From the NCBI RefSeq assembly GCF_001540865.1, contig NC_033633.1, positions 124,001 to 188,000 of the forward strand: a DNA stretch of 64,000 bases, in the 5' to 3' direction. Each line of letters opens with the position of its first letter. Position 1 is the first letter of the stretch. Shown here piece by piece: positions 23,829 to 34,838 of this stretch. Under the pieces are notes generated by a model. That model was given only the letters and a program-made list of their open reading frames with translations. It ran no database searches and was not told where the DNA came from. This stretch comes from Ananas comosus (Eukaryota > Streptophyta > Magnoliopsida > Poales > Bromeliaceae). The position numbers and the translations under genes were made by a program.

Positions 23829-24642
23829 TATTTGTGGCTGTAAGTTTCATTGGCCAAGGATATCCATTCTTTGCAGTTGCCCCAAAATGATGGAAATTAG
23901 TTAAAATGTATGAGAGATGCTACTCTTATATCCCAAAGCGGGATACAAATATTACACACTTCCATCCAAGAATGTTTTTATTTTTTATTTTTTGAAAAAC
24001 AGATAGCAAGATATTTAATTCATTCATTTAAACAATAAATTTATCTACAAGAGTAAACTAGTATTGCTCAAAATATATTAACCATCAGATAGACAAGATG
24101 TAAGATATATATCTACTTTTTAAGTGTACAAGTAGTATTACTCAAAATATATTAAAACCCCTCAAATATATGCTATTTTGACAAATACTACTTACCTTCT
24201 TTTTGATTGACATTCGGCAACTTCTAATTTTATTTGAATTATTCTAATCAATTTACTAATTTTTTTTTATTAAATTTAATAGTAATATTAGATTTAATCA
24301 CTCAGTAGTGAGTAAATCCATCAAATTTCATAGAATTATTATCGATAAATTTGTTAGACTGTTTATTTAATTGACTTAAATTGTTAAATTCAAAAAATTA
24401 TAAATAAAAAAATAAAATTGAGAGGCCCATTTATGAAAAAGCATAAAGACATGTACCAGTGATTACTTACTTGGAAAGAAACTAATTTTTTAATAGCAAG
24501 CCGAGAAAAGAAAAAGGTTCCCATATCCACCGCAGAATATACCAAGCCCTGTGATGATGCTCATATAATTTATTTATTTATTTATTTTTTTTATTTTTTT
24601 TTTGTGATGCGAAGATATTCCCCACCCCCAAATGCGAATATA

Positions 24643-24683
<41 letters not shown>

Positions 24684-24714
24684 CGAAACACCACCCAAAT
24701 TTGCGCGAGACAAA
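23829..24714. other. Upstream region of SQD2
   Basis: AT-rich up to about 24600, with (TTTA)n at 24567-24590. It is followed by a (CT)n run at about 24643-24677, typical of plant 5' leaders. No other gene seen. Confidence 0.6.
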
Positions 24715-27700
24715 ATGCCCCCGCCCACCTTCGATTCTCTAACCCTCCTCCCCTCCTCGCATCGCGAACCCTCATCGACCATGGCCTCTTCCCTCCATTC
24801 GAACCCTATTCCTCCTCCTCCTCCTCTTCCCCTCCGTCGCCCCACCTCCTCCTCCGTCTCCTCGCCCTCTCCTTCGCTCCTAGCGCCCTGCTGCTCCTCG
24901 TGCTCTCGACCTCTCCTCCCCAGGAGGACGCTGCGGCTCTCCCTGCCGCAGCGGAGGCGAATGGTCGCGGCGCGTGAGAAGAAAGGGGCGGCGATTGAGG
25001 CGATTGAGGAGGGAAAAGCTGAGGCGGAGGAGGCGGAGGCGGAGGCGGAGGCGCCGCCGCTTTTGGAGAACGCCGAGGGGAACTCCAAGCCCCGCCGCAT
25101 TGCGCTCTTCGTCGAGCCCTCGCCCTTCGCGTCAGTGTTTTTCCCAACTGAAAGGAATCCTGTTTGATTAGTTTTAGTGAAATTTAGTGTGAAATGCCTG
25201 GTTCTTTAGCCGCTTTTTACTGCAGTAATTCTGGGTAATACTATGATAGTAAAGCATTTCTCTGGTAAAAGTTGTGATTTTGCGTGGTAGCCACTCCTAA
25301 TTTAGTTAGTGGATAAGCTGCTTTGTTAGTTGATTGGTTGCAACATTTATGGTGCTCGGACAAAGTATATTTGAGAACACCCTTTTCGCTTGATATGTTA
25401 CTATTACACTACGCCATATGAGTTTAACTTGATTCTTATATTCTTGTGAGGTCGCGTCATTCAATTGGGAAACTAATTTATCCATAAGAATTAGTTATGA
25501 CTGTCATCTTTCCGGCCGTCCTACTTTTTCATTGATTTATTATTTCCTATACTTCTTTTGCTTAATGATTTTTTTTTTTTTAGCTATTGAATCTATATTC
25601 CTACCTATGTTCCTGTTTTAATCTACAGTTATGTTTCTGGGTATAAGAACCGGTTTCAGAATTTCATCAAACATTTGCGCGAGATGGGCGATGAGGTATA
25701 TACCAAATTCATTTGTTGGTGGACAGCTTTTTCCTGCATTCTTTGTTAATGCAATATACCATTGCGATTTCATGAATCAGATAATCCAAATTGGTGTTTT
25801 GTTCTCTTTCATTGAGGGACCTATTTATATATGTTGCAATTTTTCGATCTTATCGGAAGCAACGGAAACTACCGTTAGATGATAGTCTAGGAATATCCAT
25901 GCTTCGTTGGCTTTTAGATAATGTCTAACCGTTTGTCTTATTGGTGCGTGTTGCAGGTCATAGTTGTAACTACCCATGAGGGCGTTCCTCAAGAGTTTTA
26001 TGGAGCAAAACTAATTGGTTCATGGAGGTAATTCAAGTTATGATCCCTTTGATCTTGTTCAAGAATAGGGATAGGTGCTTTTTAGCCCAATTTATTCCAT
26101 TTGTACTGTTCATGTTCACGCTTATATGTGAAACAAAGTAGAAGTTCCATGCGATTTCGAATCAATGGGCGGCTAATCAGAGTCTCAATACTCTACACCC
26201 TTCTTGGCTGTATAAGTGTGCTTCCAAGCTAATCATTGGTGTTTTGCGGATAGATTTAAGTGTAGTTTGAAAATATTCTGCTGTTAATAAATTTATCCTT
26301 ATGCTATAGTTGTTTCTTTATTCTGCTTGTGCTAATGACCTTCTCTTTTCAGCTTCCCCTGCCCGTGGTATCAGAAAGTTCCACTTTCCCTGGCACTTAG
26401 TCCTCGAATAATATCAGAGGTAGCGAAATTCAGGCCAGATATAATACATGCCTCTTCGCCTGGAATCATGGTAATTCTAACCGAAAATGAAATATAATAT
26501 ATGAAAATTCAGCTTTTCAGCATAATAGCCTCCTTTCATACAACATTTCAGGTATTTGGTGCTCTTATAATTGCAAAGTTGCTTTGTGTACCTTTAGTAA
26601 TGTCATATCACACGCATGTTCCAATGTGAGTCGGCTTCTCTTGACTACCGCATTCTAATAATTGTTAGACTCAAAGAATAAGATGTTGAAGAGTATCTGC
26701 TGTGTGTTTCCTAAAGCTTTATAAAGTGCAGCTAGTGGTTTGAGATGCATCTCAACAATTAATTCTTAAAAATGTATGTAGCATGTTATTAGCTGAACTT
26801 TATGAAGAGTTCAGGTAGTGAATATTTTGGGTAGCTGATTCTTGTGCTTGCTTTTCAGATACATTCCCAGATACACATTCAGTTGGTTGGTAAAGCCAAT
26901 GTGGCTGATTATAAGTAGGTTTACCTTTCTTTTCTCCTTTTGTGTATCACATGCCCTCCTTATTCCTATAAAGGTTTATTAACACTTCTTTTTGCTTTTT
27001 GAAGAATTCCTACATAGAGCTGCTGATCTCACGCTGGTGCCTTCTGTTGCTATTGGGCGGGATCTTCAAGCAGCCCGTGTAACAGCAGGTTAGCAGGAAA
27101 AGAAAACTCAAATGATATGTTTTCTCTTGTAATTTACCATCCTCCCCTCATGGTTTCTTGGTTTGCAGCGAACAAAATCCGCCTATGGAATAAGGGTGTG
27201 GATTCGGAAAGCTTCCATCCTCGTTACCGCAGCCATGAAATGCGTGTTAGGCTAACGTAATTTTAATCCTCCCCCCCCCCCCCCNCTCGTTCGCTCGCTC
27301 GGTCTCTGCTACTAGCACAAATATTCTGACTAGTGTTTGGCATGTGTTTCCCCTTGTTAGCAATGGTGAACCTGAAAAGCCCTTGATAATTTATGTTGGA
27401 CGCTTAGGAGTTGAAAAAAGCTTGGATTTCCTAAAAAGGTAAGCTTGCACTTTCAGAGCCATCATTCTATATTACTAAGATAGCTTATTTGCTATCTCAA
27501 CTGTTTGTTATTGTAAATTTTCTCCTTTTTTTTGATGAAAAATGTTCTGTCTAGTTGCTTTCAGTTCAACTTTCAGTTAAATCTTCTCGTTTTAGAATAT
27601 TTTTGTCGTCATGAGTAGTCAACACTTCTGTATCTGTTGTGTTCCTATTCAACTATTCAACGTTACAACTATTTTCACCACCTAAAGAGAATGTGTGATT

Positions 27701-28391
27701 GAACAGGGTCATGGATCGGCTACCAGGGGCAAGAATTTCATTTATAGGAGATGGGCCTTTCAGGTGACATACACTTGCATTTTTGGTCTTCTATTCTTTT
27801 GACAGAAGGTCTTGCGAGCTACTAGAGGATTCTACATAAATATTAACCGCTTGTAGGAATGATTTGTTAACACAATCTCTTTCTACATAGCTCAGGCCGG
27901 AACTCGAACAAATGTTCTCAGGCATGCCAGCGGTGTTCACAGGAACCCTACATGGTGAGGAGCTCTCACAGGCCTATGCCAGTGGGGATGTTTTCGTGAT
28001 GCCTTCCGAATCTGAGACCCTTGGCTTTGTTGTTTTGGAGGCAATGTCGTCAGGGGTCCCCGTAGTTGCAGCCCGGGCCGGAGGGATACCTGATATTATA
28101 CCCGAATCGCAGGATGGCAAAACCAGCTTCTTATATCCACCGGGTGACCTCGATGAATGTGTTCGCAAGATTGAGCGGCTGTTGTCCTGCAGTGAGTTCA
28201 GAGAAGCTATGGGTAGAGCTGCAAGGAGGGAGATGGAGAAGTTTGATTGGAGGGCAGCCACGAGGAAGATACGTAATGAGCAGTACAATGCGGCCATTTG
28301 GTTCTGGCGGAAGAAGAGGGCTCAGCTGCTTAGACCGATTCAGTGGGTGATACGGAGGTTCTTTAGGTTACCAGTTATTAAGTATAGTTGA
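24715..28391 (+). CDS. SQD2: Sulfoquinovosyl transferase SQD2, chloroplast sulfolipid synthesis
   Basis: Transfers sulfoquinovose from UDP-sulfoquinovose to diacylglycerol, the last step of sulfolipid (SQDG) synthesis at the chloroplast envelope. Eleven coding exons: 24715-25130, 25629-25695, 25957-26027, 26353-26470, 26552-26625, 26859-26914, 27005-27088, 27169-27256, 27361-27438, 27707-27763, 27896-28391. All introns are GT..AG and frame is kept. The product is 534 aa. Residues 1 to about 75 are Ser/Pro/Arg-rich with almost no acidic residues, a transit peptide. A GT4 glycosyltransferase fold follows: KPRRIALFVEPSPFAYVSGY, HEGVPQEFYGAKL, MSYHTHVPIYIPRYTF, LIIYVGRLGVEKSLDFLKR. The C-terminal nucleotide-sugar site has the EX7E motif in SESETLGFVVLEAMSSG. 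The start is uncertain: ATG at 24781 (MASSLHSNP) has the better context (accATGG), and 24604/24607 are also in frame. Confidence 0.95.
27271..27290. other. Poly(C) tract with an ambiguous base in SQD2 intron 8
   Basis: Fourteen C, one N (27285), then C. Probably a homopolymer sequencing ambiguity. It lies inside an intron and does not affect the coding sequence. Confidence 0.8.
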
Positions 28392-29361
28392 TTTTGTAAT
28401 GATTTTTTTAGTTCGAAAGGGCTCTCGGAGAAAGTTTGCGTGATTTGGGTGCATCCGTGGTGGTATTGTTATGTATGTGGTTAATGGGAATATATTACAT
28501 AATGGGAATCTTATATTCTTTTCTTGTACGTGGGTAAGGAATTAGTTTTTTGTTATACCAAATGATTTTACGGTGGGAAGGCAAGTGTATGGTTGGAATG
28601 CATGGTATATACTAGTGTAGTGTAGCACAAAAACTGTAATTATCTTGGATTCAATGAACTTCTGTATGCTGCCATACTGGAATGATACATCATCCCCTCT
28701 TTATCACTCTGTCTAATTAAACAAACTATTAATTGATTCATCTTCATCCTCTGAAAATAAAAATTATGAAACAAATTGATGTTTATTGAGATTTTATGTT
28801 TTTTTTTTTTTCTCTTCGAGAGTGAGCATGATTTAATTTTTTTTGCAGTATCGTACTTCCCTGGAATGCATTTCAGTCAGATTTTTGCCTGCTTTAGCCG
28901 GTGAATATTCCAGACCAACTGGATAATAAATGATGATCGTGGTTTTTCGTTTGGAATGATATATACATTATATCTGTACAAGGTGTAAAGAGGGCTCAAG
29001 AGAACGAAAAATTGGACAAATAGCAAAAATAAATAGTCGGAACTAAAAAGTTTTTAGTAAAGAGAGTCTTACATCAGAACAGTGTCTGTAATCACTTCCT
29101 ATACACACAAGTATGAAGACCTTTTTATCACAAAAGTCGATAAACAATCATAAGGAGAACGTGAAAATTCTTGTTCCAACTTTATCCTCTAATGCACTGC
29201 AAAGTTACTAACCAAAAATCAATTGCGAAATCTCTGATAGAAGAAACACCTTAATGCAAAATTAAATGCTCTACGATTTCTGCGGTGTGAACACTGGGAG
29301 AAAGCTGTCAAAGAAAAAAGCAATTGGCACAATAATAAACCGGAAAATTTGAAGCACTCAA
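28392..29361. other. Intergenic between SQD2 and the FAS1 gene (convergent 3' ends)
   Basis: Holds the SQD2 3' UTR (to roughly 28650) and the 3' flank of the minus-strand fasciclin-like gene. A T-run followed by ctcttcgagagtgagcatg (28800-28830) may be a SINE tail fragment. No further gene. Confidence 0.5.
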
Positions 29362-29964
29362 TTAGTCTTCATAATCTGGAGAAAATGACTGCTCAAACTC
29401 GGCATCCATTATCACCCCCTTCATTACATGCGCAATGATCTCACCCTTTCTAATATCAACACATTCTGATCTAACGCCGTTAACAACCAAAGTACCATCG
29501 AAATCTTTCCAAGCATATAATCTGAACCCTGACACTGAGTCATATGATATCTCCTTCCTCAAAGGTACTGCTTCAGAAGGTAAATGTCGCGGAATCGACG
29601 AGAATCCCATTACACGCGAGACAATGGCATATGTGTTATTTACATTTTGCTCTGTTAAGCTGTCATTGGTTCTTAGTTTCAGAACATGTTCGAAGGCCAC
29701 TTGCGAGGGGACAAATACGGTGAATGCAAGGTCATCAGGCAACATCGCAATCATCATATTTCCAAGTTCGCATAAGCCCATTTCTTTTAGTCTTACACAA
29801 TGTGATGAAGCTTCAGAAGATCTGTCGGTACTTGTGTCTGTTGATACCTCTGGAAGGCTGGAGTTAAGTAAAAACAGCAGGCACATGACACAGATGAATA
29901 GGAATGCCACATAGATTGAATTTCTTGAAATAATCCGTTTTACTTTTTTCCAGAATACCTTCAT
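29362..29964 (-). CDS. Fasciclin-like protein with a single FAS1 domain and N-terminal membrane anchor
   Basis: Single coding exon, 200 aa. A basic N-terminus (MKVFWKKVKRIISR) precedes a hydrophobic segment at about 16-33 (SIYVAFLFICVMCLLFLL), which reads as a type II signal anchor rather than a cleaved signal peptide. A short Ser/Thr-rich linker follows. Then comes a compact FAS1 domain with its two conserved blocks: FTVFVPSQVAFE (81-92, H1-like) and EIIAHVMKGVIMDAEFE (175-191, H2-like). NDS and NNT (100-111) are N-glycosylation sequons. There is no C-terminal GPI signal and no AGP-type Pro-rich region, unlike classical FLAs. FAS1 domains mediate cell-surface or wall contacts; the role of this one is unknown. 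The leader seems to contain an intron (about 29987-31166). Confidence 0.82.
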   Translation of the reverse strand: MKVFWKKVKRIISRNSIYVAFLFICVMCLLFLLNSSLPEVSTDTSTDRSSEASSHCVRLKEMGLCELGNMMIAMLPDDLAFTVFVPSQVAFEHVLKLRTNDSLTEQNVNNTYAIVSRVMGFSSIPRHLPSEAVPLRKEISYDSVSGFRLYAWKDFDGTLVVNGVRSECVDIRKGEIIAHVMKGVIMDAEFEQSFSPDYED

Positions 29965-31197
29965 GCTTTCAAATTTTCACCCAATACTTGAAAACAAACA
30001 AATTACCGACGAGAATAACAATTCTTTCTCCCAGACAGATGTTATTATCAACCAACTCCTTGTCATTGTGCTTAAACGGCTTCGGTGGAGGAAATTGAAA
30101 ATCAAAAAGTCATTTTTGTAACGAACTATGCTTTTTCTCTTCTAGGTTCTAGCATTGGAGTCAGTGCATGCTGTTCCCTGTTAAAGTGTCATGGTGGCAG
30201 TTAGAGATCACCGAAAAAGCAATTTTCCCTCTTTGGTTGCAAGCAATAAACTTAACAGCAGCTACATTTAGCTGTGACTGCGCAAATTGAATCCTTTTCC
30301 TGAATCACCAAAAATGTCATTGAACTAAAGAGTAGAGCGGAAGAGTCGTAAAGCACATGTTACTAAATCAATTATTAAAATATGAAAGCAATAAAACCAT
30401 CATTAGACTGACCATGGAGTAAGTGTATGCACTTCATCTAGAACAAGTAAGTTCATAAAACAAAAAGAAAATAGAAAGATAGAGATGTCAAACCAAAAAG
30501 AAACAAAAACTGAATAGATCTCTACCCAATGAAGCTGCTGTGTTCCTAAATAACAAAAACTTTTCTCAAAAAATCTCGTCAAACATCTGGCTTGGCAAAA
30601 AAATTATCCCGAAGAAACTTGCATAAAAGATCATGATAAAGTGCTCAATAGCTTATTTCTGATTTTTTTTTTTTTTTTAGATTTTTTTTTAAAAGCATAG
30701 GCCCGCCAAACACGTCATTTTACAGGGAAGCAGCTCAGCCACCAATTCAGAAGGGTACCAATAAAATTTGAAACAATACAAGTTGTACTAATTAGTTAAA
30801 TTAATCAGTACATAAATAAGAAATACAACTCAACATCACTGATTTTAAGTATTTAGATCCATTTACATGCAGTGAAACGGACAGAGGGCAAATAAACCGA
30901 TGTTCATCCTATAAAAACAATGAGTTTACATTGAAGCAGCTAGATTCATAAATTGCACCGTCGAAAGAAGTCGCACGCTAATCACGAACTGTAAACAAGC
31001 TCTCGCATCATTTCAGGAACTAAAATTATAAAAATAAACCACCCAAAATCTATCAAAAAGGAGATAAAATACACAAAAAAGATCAACGGTGTGTTGAAAA
31101 TGAAAAATTACCGTAACGAGATTTGGAAAACAACCAAAAGTTGAAAAACTAAAAACGATCCAATACCTCTCGGATGGTTCCTCTCTCTCTCTGTCAT
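29961..31197 (-). promoter_or_regulatory. Predicted spliced upstream ORF overlapping the FAS1 gene start
   Basis: On the minus strand a leader exon ends ...catccgagag|gtattgg, donor at 31166-31165. The best acceptor before the coding exon is tttgttttcaag|tattggg, so the exon resumes at 29986. Splicing creates an 18-codon ORF from ATG at 31197 (MTERERNHPR, then VLGENLKA). Its TGA (29963-29961) overlaps the main start codon as ATGA. This layout can depress or couple translation of the main ORF. The intron is my prediction from splice sites only. Confidence 0.4.
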
Positions 31198-31222
31198 GCG
31201 GCGATCGAGCGCGGCGGAGGGT

Positions 31223-31630
31223 AAAAACTAAAAACTAAAAACTAAAAACTAAAAAGAGAGGGCGGGCACGGTGGAAGGGGATCTCAGATCCCAATTAGTA
31301 AGGGAAGGGGCCGAGTAATTGGGCCCTCAGTATGTCCAGTTCTCGGCCCGTTAACATCCCCACTGGTACTCTCAAAAGTCCAAATACGGAAAAGACACCC
31401 GGCTGGGCCAGAATCGGTGGAACAATGCCCACTCTTAGACGGGCCGGATTTGGGCCTCACCAGTGTTTCGTGAAGCCCATTAACACTCCTCACGTAAACA
31501 AATAAATACTCTACCCAATAAACGGGCTCCTCCATACGGGGTGCTTGAGCGAACTACCTGCCAGGCATTATTAACTGGACTCTTGTGTTGAGCTCATTAT
31601 TTCTGTAAGATTGGGCTCAAAATGGTTCAG
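31223..31630. promoter_or_regulatory. Probable promoter of the FAS1 gene with several TGGGCC/GGCCCA motifs
   Basis: Immediately upstream of the presumed leader exon lies a fourfold AAAAACT repeat (31223-31255). Beyond it is a cluster of site II-like motifs between 31319 and 31620: attgggccctc, ctgggccag, tttgggcctc, aagcccatt and attgggctc. Clustered TGGGCY motifs are bound by TCP factors in growth-related plant promoters. Sequence-based inference. Confidence 0.4.
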
Positions 31631-33000
31631 GATTAGAAGATCAAACAATTCTTACTGTATTTCGAAATGGGGAATTTTCTTGTTAGTTTCCCTTATGATT
31701 TGTTGGGAACGTTCGAGCATCTCGATTTTGGAGTATTTCTATCCGCTTCGTTTATTTTTCTTTTTTAGAAATAAATTTAGCTGGAAATGTGAATCAATTA
31801 GAATTCGAATTTGGAATCTCAGATACTAACTATTAAGTCCTTTGCCATTTGCGATAGAGACGGTCGCCCGTAAATCCCCTTATATATTAATGAGAGGAAG
31901 AAAACTGGGAAATGAAGCAATTAGAAGATGTGTACTGCAGAAAAAAAGCTAATAAATGCAAGAAAAAGGAAAGCTACGTACAGCAAATCCATTCTCGCAA
32001 GTTCCTCTCCCTCCCCTGCAATGCTTTCGTCTTGTTCGCTTGTCGAAGCATAGCCGAACAGGAGAGAGTCTCGCGAAACTTTTTATATTTTGAGGCGGTT
32101 TGCAATGCGTTGATTGTGGTGTTTGCAAACTCACTTGTCATCCTTGCAGCTACGAGTGCGGTGACGTTAGCAGAGCTGTCGCTAAAATCTTCATTCACTA
32201 GTAGGGGGCACACAGCAGTACAGTACAGCACAGCACAGCACACACTCGAAATCGTTCTTGCCCTTGGTATAAAAAACAGAGCCAAGGATCAAAGCGTGCT
32301 TGGTGCTTCAATTTCTAAGAAAGGTGAGTTTCCATCTTAAATTTTGTAAGCCGCCGAGAGGTGCCGTCGAAAAGAATTACAAGAGAACTGTGTTCGAGTC
32401 CTTTCATATTTGACTTTTTTTTAAGATTCACAAGCGAATTAAGATTTTATCCCGAGCTTTCGGCTACGGTTATCCTTGTCGATACATAGGACGGGCAATT
32501 TGCAGTAATAAGAATGGGAAGATCATCACTAAAAAGAAAAGTAGGCAAGAAACAGAAGAGTAACTTGTAAATCAAAATTAAAGGATACAAGTAAGTGGCA
32601 GGAGTGTCAGTTTCACTAGCTAGATCAGCTGTGCCCCTCTTTAGGCCCCTCAACCCTCTCTCCGTCTCCGTTCTTCATTAATGGGTTAAATACGAGGGCT
32701 ATTTACATCCCCAACGCACTAATCCTCCCTCCCAGCTAGCTTCCCAAATCCTAGAAATATCGATTTACGAGTTCCCTCCAAATTCTGCCCTCTAACAATC
32801 GCAGGGGACTTTTGGAAGGTCGAAGAGCACGACACTGCCAGCGCAGCCATTATTATGTGGGGTTAGATACTTTGAAAATTGATATTTCCAGAACTAATGT
32901 TGCCGCTCCGAATAACAAAACTAGCTCTGTAAATATCGATTCTCTCCTACTCGTACACTTATCATTGGTCCTTCAACGGCGGCCATCGTCTCCTGCCTCC
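31631..33000. other. Intergenic, with one SINE remnant
   Basis: Apart from the SINE at 31737-31868 nothing is assignable. Overlapping open frames on both strands at 31.9-32.3 kb show no domain. The part near 33000-33200 is presumably the 3' UTR of the acyltransferase gene. Confidence 0.45.
31737..31868 (-). mobile_element. tRNA-derived SINE, copy D (3' tail lost)
   Basis: Read on the minus strand: ccgtctctatcgcaaatggcaaagg (A-box region), aattcgaattct (B-box), the gaaatgtgaatcaatta complement, then aacgaagcggat at the 3' side. The tail beyond gcggata is missing. Confidence 0.65.
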
Positions 33001-33210
33001 CATCTTTATTGATAGACCGCTACACTAGCTAGCACTACTACATATATAAATATCTATATATCTATATCTTCTGCGGTAGGCCCAAATCTCATCACGTCCC
33101 TTTCACACAGGCAAATCCACAGCCGCCGCGGAGAAGAAGAAGAAGAAAGAAGAAAGAAGCAGAAGAAAGAAGAAGAAAGGAGGCGGCGGCGGCGGCGGCG
33201 CTTGGGTTGG

Positions 33211-34608
33211 TCAATTGTGGGCGGAGGCGTAGGACATGAACTCGTGGTCCTGGAGCAGCGCCGCCATGGTGTCGGGCGCGAGGCACACCTCGAGGTCGAC
33301 GCTCCCATCGCCGTCCCTGCCGGGGAAGGCCGAGATCTTGCCGTCGAACTTGTTGGCCTTGCCGCTGCGCACCGCCAGGGGGCGGCCCCACCCGAAGTCG
33401 TTCCCGTCGTACATGGGGAAGCGGTGGGAGCTGCCCATGGTGATCCCGGCCCCGTCCGGGTTGCCCAGGGGGAAGCAGCGCGGCGCCGCCTCCCACTCGG
33501 CCACGGCCTTCCGCACCGCCGCGTCCCCGTGCGCGGCCACGCTCGCGTGCAGCAGCCCCGCCGCCCACCGCAGCTCCCGGGACGCCACATCCCCCACGCT
33601 CGCCCGCGTCGCCACGCTCTGGATCGCGTTCCCGAAGTACTCCGCGGCCACGCGCGGCCGCACGCGGTGGCGGCAGTTCACCGCCATCCGGAACGTCGTC
33701 ACGGCTCCCGCCTCGCCTCCTCCCGCCCCCGCCCCCGCCCCCGCCCCCGCCCCCTCCGAGGTCGCCTTGGGGTCGTGGGCGAGCTTCCCGAAGATCTCCG
33801 CCTCCCGGAGCCGGTCGGAGCACAGCTTCCTGACGACGGCGCGGCGGTTGGCCCGCGCCTTGAGGTCCTGGACGGCCTCGCGGGCGAAGTGGAAGATGCG
33901 CTCCCGCAGCGGCGCGTTCACGGGGAAGGTGACCTCGGGGCCCGCGCCGCCGGGGAAGCGCAGGACCGCCGGAGAGCCGCCGAAGAAGTCGCGGCGGAAT
34001 TCGGGCGGCTCGGGCGCGCCGCCGCGGCAGAGCTCGGCCCAGGCGTTGAAGAAGCTCCAGAGGGAGGTCCCGTCCACCACGGCGTGGTTGACGCCGCAGC
34101 CGACGAAGACGGCGCCGTCGCCGAGCTCGGTGAGCTGGAACGCCGCCAGGGGCCGGAAATGCCCGTCGAAGCTGATCACGCCCTCGCAGGGGAAGAGCGA
34201 TCTCACCGGCAGCGGCACGTCGGAGGAGGGAGGGAGGAGCGACGAGAGCGTGAGCGATGGGGCGGCGGCGTGCGAGAATTCGACGCCGGAGCCGTCGCAG
34301 GAGATCACAATTCGGCCGTCGGGGAGGGTGACGAGGCGGCCCGCGAGGGCCGGGACGAGGGAGAGCGCGCGGGAGAGGGAGGTTTTGAGGAGGGACAAGA
34401 GGGCGGCAATGGGGATCGGAGGGCGAGAAAAGAAGAGGCCCTTCTGGATGTAGTGGCACGACAGCATCGGCAGGTCGGAGACCGACAGCTTCAGATCGCC
34501 CAGCACCGACGCGGCGTCCGGATAGACGGTGCATTTGGATAGAACTGTAACGACAGCGACGGCAGAGCCGGAGGAGGAATCGAGAGAGGAGGGGAGGGAT
34601 GGGGCCAT
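33211..34608 (-). CDS. BAHD-family acyltransferase
   Basis: Cytosolic acyl-CoA-dependent O- or N-acyltransferase; substrate not predictable. Intronless, 465 aa, within the usual BAHD size of about 430-480. The catalytic HxxxD motif is HAVVD at 175-179, and the structural DFGWG motif is intact at 404-408. Other family blocks are SDLPMLSCHYIQKGLFF, LVPALAGRLVTLPDGRIVI and MAVNCRHRVRP. By recall it is closest to the uncharacterised At3g50280/At5g42830 type rather than to HCT or anthocyanin acyltransferases. Residues 285-298 are a Gly-Ala dipeptide run encoded by a C/G repeat (33723-33757) in the linker between the two domains, where length change is tolerated. ATG at 34608 gives the family-like N-terminus. 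An in-frame start at 34668 would prepend a repeat-encoded segment. Coding sequence is extremely GC-rich. Confidence 0.92.
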   Translation of the reverse strand: MAPSLPSSLDSSSGSAVAVVTVLSKCTVYPDAASVLGDLKLSVSDLPMLSCHYIQKGLFFSRPPIPIAALLSLLKTSLSRALSLVPALAGRLVTLPDGRIVISCDGSGVEFSHAAAPSLTLSSLLPPSSDVPLPVRSLFPCEGVISFDGHFRPLAAFQLTELGDGAVFVGCGVNHAVVDGTSLWSFFNAWAELCRGGAPEPPEFRRDFFGGSPAVLRFPGGAGPEVTFPVNAPLRERIFHFAREAVQDLKARANRRAVVRKLCSDRLREAEIFGKLAHDPKATSEGAGAGAGAGAGGGEAGAVTTFRMAVNCRHRVRPRVAAEYFGNAIQSVATRASVGDVASRELRWAAGLLHASVAAHGDAAVRKAVAEWEAAPRCFPLGNPDGAGITMGSSHRFPMYDGNDFGWGRPLAVRSGKANKFDGKISAFPGRDGDGSVDLEVCLAPDTMAALLQDHEFMSYASAHN

Positions 34609-34628
34609 CTCAATTTGAGGGGATTGTT

Positions 34629-34722
34629 TGTTTGTTTGTTTGTTTGTTTGTTTGTTTTCTCCGGCCAATTAATTCTGCAGCAGTTTTGCTGCTGCTGCTG
34701 CCGCCGCCGCCGCCGCCGCCGC
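34629..34722. repeat. Leader microsatellites of the acyltransferase gene: (GTTT)n and (GCT/GCC)n
   Basis: (GTTT)7 at about 34629-34656 and (GCT)n(GCC)n at about 34686-34722 lie within the region between the TATA box and the start codon. The GTTT run, read in frame on the minus strand, encodes repeated Asn-Lys-Gln-Thr, extending the ORF upstream of the likely start. Confidence 0.8.
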
Positions 34723-34838
34723 GTTGCACTGCTGTAGGATTAGGATAAACCAGTGCGCAGCAGCGCCGGTTGGAAGAATTGATGTTGGGAAATGGGGAGG
34801 AGGTGCTGAGTGGAGAAGGGAGTAAATGAGTGGGGGGG

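Noticed and set aside
24604..24714. Upstream in-frame extension of SQD2 (MMRRYSPPP...)
   Set aside because: It would place a CT microsatellite inside the protein and precedes two better start sites, so it is more likely leader sequence.
31912..32340. 142-codon plus-strand frame
   Set aside because: Opposite-strand frames overlap it, it has no domain, and there is no promoter or splice context.
33092..34534. Second minus-strand frame of 480 codons across the acyltransferase
   Set aside because: It overlaps the true gene in another frame. It is Arg/Pro-rich low-complexity and lacks any BAHD motif.
33202..34542. Very long plus-strand open frame (446 codons) opposite the acyltransferase
   Set aside because: It is the antisense shadow of an extremely GC-rich gene. 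Its translation is Arg/Ala/Gly/Glu-rich without motifs, while the minus strand has all BAHD signatures.
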